This document shows, piece after piece, positions 58,531 to 64,000 of a stretch of DNA of 64,000 nt (position 1 is its first letter; the number at the start of each line of letters is the position of its first letter). The DNA comes from Desulfomonile tiedjei (lineage in GTDB: Bacteria; Desulfobacterota; Desulfomonilia; Desulfomonilales; Desulfomonilaceae). The translations under genes were made by a program, and so were the position numbers. The DNA lies in NCBI GenBank assembly GCA_016218715.1, contig JACRDG010000101.1:1-64000 (forward strand), given 5' to 3'. The notes beneath the pieces are model-generated. The model was not told where the DNA came from and did no database searches. It saw nothing but the letters and a program-made list of their open reading frames with translations.

Positions 58531-61014
58531 ATGGTGCCCGGAAACAGGGTCGTTCAAATCCTCTGTGACTCCATCGGCAGCCAGGCTGCCCCAGCCCGCG
58601 ATCCGGAGTCGTTCTACCGGTCGGCTGTGGCAGCGGTGGTTGGCGCACTCCTCGCGCCCAGGGAAGCCACGCCCGTGGAGCCCGAGTTCGCCGGACTTGT
58701 GCGAGAGGCGCGCGAAATCGGCCCAGTAAGCCCTGAACAGGTGGGAGAGCTGTACGAATACCTGCGCGGGTTCAGGTTCGTTGTCAAACCGGGCGAAGCT
58801 CCTCGTTTGGCCGCCAGCCAGCGAGGCAGACGGAATCAGGGGCTGTTCTACACGCCGCAGCCGGTGGTGGAGCACATTGTAAAAACCTCGCTCGATGCGC
58901 TCGCCATTCCCGATCCCGCGGAGTACCTCGACCTGAGGCTCCTCGACCCTGCGGTGGGGACCGGAACCTTCCTCCTTGAAGCGCTGGACGAGCTGAGCCG
59001 GCGGGTCCTGGGGCACGGTGCGTACAGCAATGGCCCGATCGCGCAGAGGATCCGTCAGATCCACGGGGAAACGGTCGCTGCCGCTCGCGATCTCGGAGCT
59101 TGCTCTGAACCCGACCTCGAGACGTGCGTCCGGCTCCACATCATGAGCAAGTGCCTGTACGGCGTAGATCTCGACCCTGTAGCAGTGAGGATCGCGAAGG
59201 CAGCGCTCAAGAACAGGGCGTATGGCGGTCAGGCGTGCGTCCCGGGAATCGAGCCTGCCATCCGGGTGGGGAACGCTCTTGTGGGACACGGCGGCGAAGC
59301 TCCGATTCCCGCGTCACGGCTCGCAGCCGATCGGCACCACGCGACCGCATATCTCGGCACGAAGCCCGTTCGTGCGGAATCCATCGCTCGATGGCGTGCG
59401 GAACAGAACATCCTTCACTGGCCTCTGGAATATCCGGAAATCTTCCGGGAACGCGGCGGTTTTGACTGTATCGTCGGGAACCCGCCGTACGAGATTCTTT
59501 CGGTGAAGGAATCCGGTATTGCCGGGCGACGGCGCGAACAAGCCTATTTCCGCTCGATCTACCGCACCTGTCAGGGCAAGATAAACACCTATCGGCTCAT
59601 GACCGAACGGGCGCTTACGCTCCTGCGAGACGGAGGGGTGCTCGGTTTCATTGTCCCCGCGACGCTTTTGGCCGACACCACCGCGGAAAAACTCCGCCGC
59701 ATGATCCTCGACGAGTCGGAAATTAAAGGGGCGCTGGTAATCCCGGAGAAAGCCCAAGTCTTTGTCGGGGTCACCCAGGCTCTGTTGATCCTGATCGCCC
59801 GGAAAGGCGGGCCCACCCGACGAGTAGCGCCTTCGCTATGGCAGGGGACCGGACCAGTCACCGGCACGAGGGAAGTCTGCATAAGCCGCAGGCTCATCGA
59901 GCGGGCAGGGGGCCGCATCCCCATCCTCAGGTCAGAGGAAGAAAAGACCCTGCTGGAACGGCTCATGGAGCACACACCGTTCCGCGGGGACGAACGCGAC
60001 GTCCCGGCAGGACTTGTCCATCAGGGCGAGGTGAATCTTACCGTGGACCGCGCGTTCATTACGGAACTCAGAACCGACTGTCCCCTCGTTCGGGGTGAAC
60101 ACGTTATGCCGCTACGAGTGAACCATCCGTCCCGCAGGGAAGGGCGGCTGGATTGGGTGCTCCCCGAGCTCGTCCGGCTCAGGTGCCAGCAGAGCCGGCC
60201 GCCACGACGGCAAGGGCTGCTACAGGGGCGCCCCGCCCGCTCTCACGGCTCGTTTGCTCCGTGGGAGGAGCCGCGCATCGTGCTCGGGCGAGTGGTGAAC
60301 ATGGACACCGATCGACGGCTCAAAGCCGCGGCCGTTCCGGCCGGGGTGTTTCTCGGGGATATGACCAACTTCATCTGCCGCCTCACCGTTCCCGAGAACT
60401 ACCTGCTCGGGCTGCTCAATTCACGGCTTCTCAACTGGCGCATCAAGCTGACCAGCACGAACAACTATCTCTCCGCCGCGGAGATCGAGGCGCTCCCGGT
60501 GCCGCGAATTTCCCCGACGGAATTACCGGAAAACCTACTCGCCGACGTGAAGAGGCAGTTCCAAGCACTAGTGGCCGGCGCCGCGGAGCGGTACGATTGC
60601 ACAATCGAGCAAGGAGTCCCCGCGCCCTCACCCCGACCCTCTCCCATGGGGAGAGGGAATGGAGCCTCTCCCAAAGGGAGAGGGAAATCGCCGGCAAGAT
60701 GCCGGCGCCACTGGGAGTCCCCACTTCCGATGGGAGAGGGTGAGGGGTGGTCAGGTTCACTATCCGAGCAAGAAACCGTGTCAATTGCAGAATGGATCTC
60801 GCACTTAGCACGTCTCCTTGAGCCAGTTCCCGGACGTCAGAAGCAACCGCTTCTCGCTGCCTTCATCGAGTTGACCGTTGCGGCCATCCGGCAAGTTCCC
60901 GCAGGCGAAGATTCGCTGGCAGGCAGCGGCAATCTCTGGAATGCACTCGATGCCGCGGTTCTGATGCTCTTCGGATGCGAAGCCTTCGCGAACCTGCCCT
61001 CTCAACGGCGCTGA
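58531..61014 (+). CDS. Eco57I-type adenine-specific DNA methylase carrying an in-frame repeat insertion
   Basis: The product is 827 residues. The N-terminal helical region (to ~100) is followed by a class gamma N6-adenine methylase: motif X/I QGLFYTPQPVVEHIV and LLDPAVGTGTFLLEAL near residues 108-150, and the catalytic motif IV DCIVGNPPYEIL near 312-323. A TaqI-like specificity region follows (LGDMTNFICRL, LLGLLNSRLLNWRIK). No nuclease motif is seen, so it is probably a solitary methylase or the modification part of a system. Residues ~697-745 are not protein-like: they are translated repeat DNA (PRPSPMGRGN, PLPMGEGEGW). The reading frame is kept. The flanking genes are unrelated. Confidence 0.85.
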   Translation: MVPGNRVVQILCDSIGSQAAPARDPESFYRSAVAAVVGALLAPREATPVEPEFAGLVREAREIGPVSPEQVGELYEYLRGFRFVVKPGEAPRLAASQRGRRNQGLFYTPQPVVEHIVKTSLDALAIPDPAEYLDLRLLDPAVGTGTFLLEALDELSRRVLGHGAYSNGPIAQRIRQIHGETVAAARDLGACSEPDLETCVRLHIMSKCLYGVDLDPVAVRIAKAALKNRAYGGQACVPGIEPAIRVGNALVGHGGEAPIPASRLAADRHHATAYLGTKPVRAESIARWRAEQNILHWPLEYPEIFRERGGFDCIVGNPPYEILSVKESGIAGRRREQAYFRSIYRTCQGKINTYRLMTERALTLLRDGGVLGFIVPATLLADTTAEKLRRMILDESEIKGALVIPEKAQVFVGVTQALLILIARKGGPTRRVAPSLWQGTGPVTGTREVCISRRLIERAGGRIPILRSEEEKTLLERLMEHTPFRGDERDVPAGLVHQGEVNLTVDRAFITELRTDCPLVRGEHVMPLRVNHPSRREGRLDWVLPELVRLRCQQSRPPRRQGLLQGRPARSHGSFAPWEEPRIVLGRVVNMDTDRRLKAAAVPAGVFLGDMTNFICRLTVPENYLLGLLNSRLLNWRIKLTSTNNYLSAAEIEALPVPRISPTELPENLLADVKRQFQALVAGAAERYDCTIEQGVPAPSPRPSPMGRGNGASPKGRGKSPARCRRHWESPLPMGEGEGWSGSLSEQETVSIAEWISHLARLLEPVPGRQKQPLLAAFIELTVAAIRQVPAGEDSLAGSGNLWNALDAAVLMLFGCEAFANLPSQRR
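60628..60752. repeat. Composite palindromic repeat inserted inside the methylase gene
   Basis: The ends CCCTCACCCCGACCCTCTCC and GGGAGAGGGTGAGGGG are inverted repeats. Internal short palindromes include CTCTCCCATGGGGAGAG and CTCTCCCAAAGGGAGAG. In the centre is a fragment of the family A core, CGCCGGCAAGATGCCGGCGC. Its length preserves the reading frame of the methylase. This 'CCCTCACCCC' element is a type widespread in intergenic bacterial DNA, so its position inside a gene is unusual. Confidence 0.85.
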
Positions 61015-61041
61015 CCCCATTTCGCCTGCATGAGAGCAAAC

Positions 61042-61077
61042 CTGGGGGGAACCTTTTTTCAAAGAGGTTCTCTCCAG
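61042..61077. terminator. Hairpin between the methylase and the Sec-thioredoxin gene
   Basis: CTGGGGGGAACCTTTTTT and AAAGAGGTTCTCTCCAG form a long imperfect stem related to the hairpin at 53679-53711. It lies between two convergent genes and can end both transcripts. Confidence 0.7.
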
Positions 61078-61105
61078 ATATTACTTCTCTGCCAGAGAGA
61101 TGGGG

Positions 61106-61582
61106 TCAGTGCCTGTGTTGGAGGCAGTTTTGTTTGAGGGTTCTGGCTTCAGGAGCGGGTCGGCTGTAAGGGTACGAAGACAGGATCAGGTCGAGCATGA
61201 CGAGCGACCGGTTGAAGGCCCGGTGGGCGTAATCCCCCTTGGCTATGCCGAGCATAAGCGATGGGATGAATTCTTCAGGCGGGAGAAAGCCGACGATCCG
61301 GTGATGTTCGATGCCGTCGCCGTCCAGGATGACGATAGTGGGGGTGGCCTCGACACGGAACTGCGCGGCCAGAGCGCTCCGACCGGTAATGTCCTCGCGG
61401 TGCGCGATCATGAAGCGGCCGATGAAGTCTACGGTGCGATGGTCGGGATACGTAACCGCATCCATCTGTCTGCACGCGGGTCAGCCGGGATTGTAGAAAT
61501 CGAGCAGCAAATGCTTGTCCTGGACTCTCGCCATAGGAAGAGCCAACCCCCAATCCGACTCCCATCGAATCGTTTTCGCCAT
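61106..61582 (-). CDS. Thioredoxin-fold selenoprotein (in-frame TGA read as selenocysteine, UxxC)
   Basis: An ATG at 61582 opens a frame with a single in-frame TGA at 61483-61481, then continues to 61106, giving 158 residues. Around the TGA the translation is FYNPG-U-PACRQMD: a thioredoxin active site in which the first cysteine of CxxC is replaced by the TGA codon, second cysteine kept. Upstream MAKTIRWESDWGLALPMA and the strand KHLLLDFYN, and downstream FRVEATPTIVILDG with the cis-proline, complete the fold. Directly after the TGA a hairpin (CCGCGT/ATGCGG) could act as the SECIS. No signal peptide. It is 183 bases downstream of hdrB on the same strand. The ATG lacks a strong ribosome site, so the start is tentative. 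Confidence 0.85.
61455..61480 (-). promoter_or_regulatory. Candidate bacterial SECIS hairpin
   Basis: On the minus strand, immediately after the TGA, CCGCGT and ATGCGG form a 6-bp stem, with CA/UG pairs inside and a small purine-rich loop (GACAGA). Position fits a selenocysteine insertion element, though the loop is slightly closer to the TGA than in the best-studied enterobacterial elements. No folding program was run. Confidence 0.55.
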
Positions 61583-61764
61583 GATCTTATCGCGCTTGTA
61601 GGAAAGGTCCGGGGACGCAGAAAGCCCGCGTGGCTCTTAGAGACGCATGGTAGACCCGGGGGCACTCTGGGCGCCCCCAGGCTCGTACAACCACTGCTCG
61701 GTCCGTCAGGCCCGGGACTGCAATTCAATCGAAGCGAATCGTGCCCTGGCGGGCCGCGACGCTC

Positions 61765-62616
61765 TTACAGAAGCCCTTTTCCGGAAAGCATGCGTTCCGG
61801 AGAGATAATGTGCTTGCTGAACCAGGTTCGGGCATGCGGGTTCTGCAGCGCGACCCCCATCAACTCGGGGAGGAACAGAACGGGCACGTGGTAAACCTTC
61901 CCCGTCTCTTTGGAGATGTCCGGCTGCCTCGTGTCGAGGTTGGCCTGGCACATGGGACAGAAGGTGATAATCGCATCCGCGCCGACGGTCTTGGCCATGT
62001 CGAGGATCTTGCCGGTAAGCTTGAACACGATTTCCTTCTTGGTCAGAGCCAGCGAGCCACCGCAACAGTCGGTCTTGTAGGGCCAGGTCAACACTTCCGC
62101 GCCCATGGCCTGCAGCACACGGTCCATCTGCGTCGGATTTTCCGCGTCCTCGGGTTGCACCACGTCGGGCGGACGAACGGCATAACAGCCGTAGTACGGT
62201 ACGACCTTCAGCCCTTCCAGGGGCTTTGCGAGGCGCTCTTTCAGCTTCGCACGCACTTCCTTGAGATCGAACATGTCCATGCCGGACAGGATCTTGATGT
62301 CACCTTTGAAAGGAAAGCGGGCCTGCAGCTCTTTCTCCTTCAAGATGCGCATGGACGCCGCCTTCATCCTCACATGGCAGCCTGCGCAGGGAGCGACGAC
62401 ATCTTTGCCGATCCGCTCCGCGGTCATAAGGTCCTTGGCAGGGAGCGCGGTTTCGAGGAACTCGTCCACCATGTGGGCCGAAGACGCACCGCAACACGTC
62501 CAATCGGGAAGCTCGCGCAGGGTGACGTCCAGCTTCTCGGCCACGCTTCTGAAGGACTCGTCAAGCTCCAGGGCAGAGCCTTTCAAGGTGCATCCGGGGT
62601 AGTAAGTAAATTCCAT
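61765..62616 (-). CDS. hdrB: Heterodisulfide reductase subunit B-like (HdrB)
   Basis: The product is 283 residues from the ATG at 62616, which follows GAGAGGTTTGAC; upstream residues are not conserved in style. It has two CCG domains: YYPGCTLKG with WTCCGASSAH and APCAGCHVR, then YYGCYAVRPP with TDCCGGSLAL and FCPMCQAN. Together they supply the ligands of the two non-cubane [4Fe-4S] clusters of HdrB, where disulfides are reduced. All the key cysteines are present. It is third in the hdrA-hdrC-hdrB order on the minus strand, 118 bases after hdrC. Confidence 0.93.
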   Translation of the reverse strand: MEFTYYPGCTLKGSALELDESFRSVAEKLDVTLRELPDWTCCGASSAHMVDEFLETALPAKDLMTAERIGKDVVAPCAGCHVRMKAASMRILKEKELQARFPFKGDIKILSGMDMFDLKEVRAKLKERLAKPLEGLKVVPYYGCYAVRPPDVVQPEDAENPTQMDRVLQAMGAEVLTWPYKTDCCGGSLALTKKEIVFKLTGKILDMAKTVGADAIITFCPMCQANLDTRQPDISKETGKVYHVPVLFLPELMGVALQNPHARTWFSKHIISPERMLSGKGLL

Positions 62617-62734
62617 GTCAAACCTCTCGGCCTTTCGTAACCGTTCACAGGGGTCGAGACCGTACGGGAACGCTGCCCGCAGGTCCGGGGCCACGCCGCC
62701 ACCCCCTCGGGGATAGCGTGCGGAATGATCTCGA

Positions 62735-63283
62735 TCACTTCATCGAGGACTTCTTGAACAAATCCTTCACTTCGCTGCGACTGGCAGCCCAGTGCGGGAT
62801 CAGGTGGATCTTGCCCTTCTTGAACATCTGCATGCCCAGTTCCATGTCGTCGAAGTACGTCCCGGTTTTCATCTTGTACATACCGATGAGCGACAGCTCG
62901 TGCACTCGGCCGAACATGCGCACGTTCTTCATGAAGACGTTGTGGAACATCGGGACCGGGGACTTGGTATCGCCATAACTCTGCTGGAACATCTGGTGGC
63001 GGATAGGGTCCAGGAGAGTCGGCACATCGATTCCGTTCGGGCATCTCGCGCCGCAGGTATGGCAAGTCAGGCAGAGCCAGATACTCTTGGAAGCTATGAT
63101 GGTTTCGGCTCGGCCCAGCACCGCAAGGCGCACAAGCTGGTGGGGCAACAGATCCATCTCCGGGGCCACAGGGCATCCCGCGGAGCATTTGCCGCACTGG
63201 AAACACTGATTGAGGATGGAGGCCAGCTCGCCACTGGGAAGTTTGACTCCTCCGGCTGACACTCTCATGCTGGATTCCTGCAT
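62735..63283 (-). CDS. hdrC: Heterodisulfide reductase subunit C-like (HdrC)
   Basis: The product is 182 residues from the ATG at 63283, preceded by GAGGTGAGAGAA. Two [4Fe-4S] ferredoxin motifs lie near residues 27-38 (CFQCGKCSAGCP) and 69-80 (CLTCHTCGARCP), each with the CxxCxxCxxxCP order. It carries electrons between HdrA and HdrB. The C-terminal half is helical and contains several methionine-rich segments. It lies 80 bases after the hdrA stop and 118 bases before hdrB. Confidence 0.93.
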   Translation of the reverse strand: MQESSMRVSAGGVKLPSGELASILNQCFQCGKCSAGCPVAPEMDLLPHQLVRLAVLGRAETIIASKSIWLCLTCHTCGARCPNGIDVPTLLDPIRHQMFQQSYGDTKSPVPMFHNVFMKNVRMFGRVHELSLIGMYKMKTGTYFDDMELGMQMFKKGKIHLIPHWAASRSEVKDLFKKSSMK

Positions 63284-63363
63284 TTCTCTCACCTCATGGG
63301 GGACCGTTCCCGCAGGGTGCGGCAACGATCGGGCATTATGTTGACCTTTGTTTAGGTTCGTTC

Positions 63364-64000
63364 CTATATCGCCTTGGCGGTCAGCAGCGTGTCGATCTCT
63401 TCGAACACCTGCTCGTCGGTAAAATGCGCAAGCTGGATCGCCTTACCCGGACAGACCGAAGCGCATATACCGCAACCCTGACAGAGCGCGGTGGTGATCT
63501 CCGCCGCGTGATCGTCGTTGATGAATGGTGCGCCGTACGGGCAGAGTCTCACGCAGGTCAGGCAGACCGCGCACTTTTCCGGGTCCACCTTCGAGACCAC
63601 GCCCGGGAAGGTCATCTCCTTCTTGCTCAGGATGAGAGATGCCCGCTGAGCCGCAGCAGTTGCCTGTGCGAGGGCCTCGTCGATCGGCTTGGGATAGTGA
63701 GCCAGCCCTGCGAGGAAGACACCTTCCGTGGTGAAGTCCACCGGCCGCAGCTTCATATGGGCTTCCGCAAAGTAACCGCTCGTCGCCACGGTCACCTTGA
63801 ACAGTTGGCCGAGCTCGCGATTGGTCTCCGCGGGCTCGATGGCTGCAGCGAGGGTCAGCACATCGGCGGGGATCGTGATGTCCTCGTCGATCACCGGGTC
63901 GCGCACCGTCACCTTGAGCTGGTTCCCGCTGGCTTCTACCAGAGGTTTGGCTTCGGGATCGTACTTGATGTAGATGGTCCCTGCACGCCGCGACGCGGTG
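63364..64000 (-). CDS. hdrA: Heterodisulfide reductase subunit A-like (HdrA), C-terminal part
   Basis: The frame is open from the right edge to the stop at 63364, about 211 residues of the C-terminal part. The visible part starts in the FAD-binding domain (RRAGTIYIKYDPEAK, VTVRDPVIDEDI, ADVLTLAAAIEP). It ends with two [4Fe-4S] ferredoxin motifs near the C-terminus (CAVCLTCVRLCPYG and CQGCGICASVCPGK). HdrA is the flavin-bifurcating hub that passes electrons to HdrC and HdrB. The N-terminal half, where deltaproteobacterial HdrA proteins sometimes contain selenocysteine, lies outside the window. Confidence 0.93.
   Translation of the reverse strand, partial: TASRRAGTIYIKYDPEAKPLVEASGNQLKVTVRDPVIDEDITIPADVLTLAAAIEPAETNRELGQLFKVTVATSGYFAEAHMKLRPVDFTTEGVFLAGLAHYPKPIDEALAQATAAAQRASLILSKKEMTFPGVVSKVDPEKCAVCLTCVRLCPYGAPFINDDHAAEITTALCQGCGICASVCPGKAIQLAHFTDEQVFEEIDTLLTAKAI

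Noticed and set aside
61106-61465. 119-residue protein starting at ATG 61465
   Set aside because: This start removes the first strand and the active-site first residue of the thioredoxin fold. The frame continues upstream through a TGA at the exact cysteine position, which is better explained as selenocysteine.

Overview
The window is GC-rich bacterial DNA and most likely comes from an anaerobic Desulfobacterota (former Deltaproteobacteria) genome. The evidence is a heterodisulfide-reductase HdrA-HdrC-HdrB operon, a large multiheme cytochrome c beside a cytochrome b6f subunit IV-like protein, a probable selenocysteine-containing thioredoxin, cobamide genes, tandem ArsA-type ATPases, and dense dispersed palindromic repeats. 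Placement below that level (for example near Desulfomonile or Syntrophobacter) would be a guess.

Layout. 1-823: start of an exported, beta-rich protein cut by the left edge. 1.6-6.8 kb: housekeeping genes (xseA, suhB-like, a zinc-ribbon membrane protein, dgt, mobA) separated by repeats. 7-12.3 kb: three exported proteins of unknown role on the minus strand (small helical, ankyrin, TPR/transglutaminase-like), followed by an unusually AT-rich gene-free stretch. 12.8-19.5 kb: plus-strand genes for a parvulin isomerase, a double SUMF1/PDZ protein, a Tm-1-like/UPF0261 protein and a CPBP protease. 19.8-24.5 kb: GDP-fucose synthase, LysE exporter, acyl-CoA thioesterase and a secreted purple-acid-type phosphatase. 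25.2-29.6 kb: CstA, then a small protein with two tandem ArsA-like ATPases. 29.8-38.3 kb: a thioredoxin-fold orphan, a cysteine-cluster protein, a methyltransferase, a PAS-GGDEF-EAL protein, bacterioferritin, a double DUF1259 protein and a membrane protein. 38.5-46.7 kb: a signalling block with a TPR-PilZ-zinc ribbon-Ser/Thr kinase, a receiver-DUF4388 protein and three proteins sharing an unnamed ~46-residue domain, interspersed with DUF89 and a PiT/DUF47 phosphate pair. 47-50 kb: an SGNH-like protein, cobS, a CbiR-like protein and tRNA-Leu. 50-53.7 kb: two sugar-nucleotide epimerases and enolase. 53.7-58.3 kb: multiheme cytochrome with subunit IV-like protein, a secreted jelly-roll-like protein and a third SUMF1 protein. 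58.5-61 kb: an adenine-specific DNA methylase carrying an in-frame repeat insertion. 61.1-64 kb: the Sec-thioredoxin and the hdr operon, cut by the right edge.

Themes. Cyclic-di-GMP signalling recurs (GGDEF-EAL enzyme, PilZ in a kinase and in a small regulator). Redox chemistry recurs (Hdr, multiheme cytochrome, Sec-thioredoxin). The intergenic spaces hold at least three repeat families. The main one has terminal inverted repeats around 'CTTTTCGCAAATACGGT' and carries interchangeable palindromic interiors.

The most interesting single observation is at 61106-61582. A thioredoxin-fold gene is interrupted by one in-frame TGA exactly where the first cysteine of the CxxC motif should be, giving U-P-A-C. 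It would be missed by standard gene calling.
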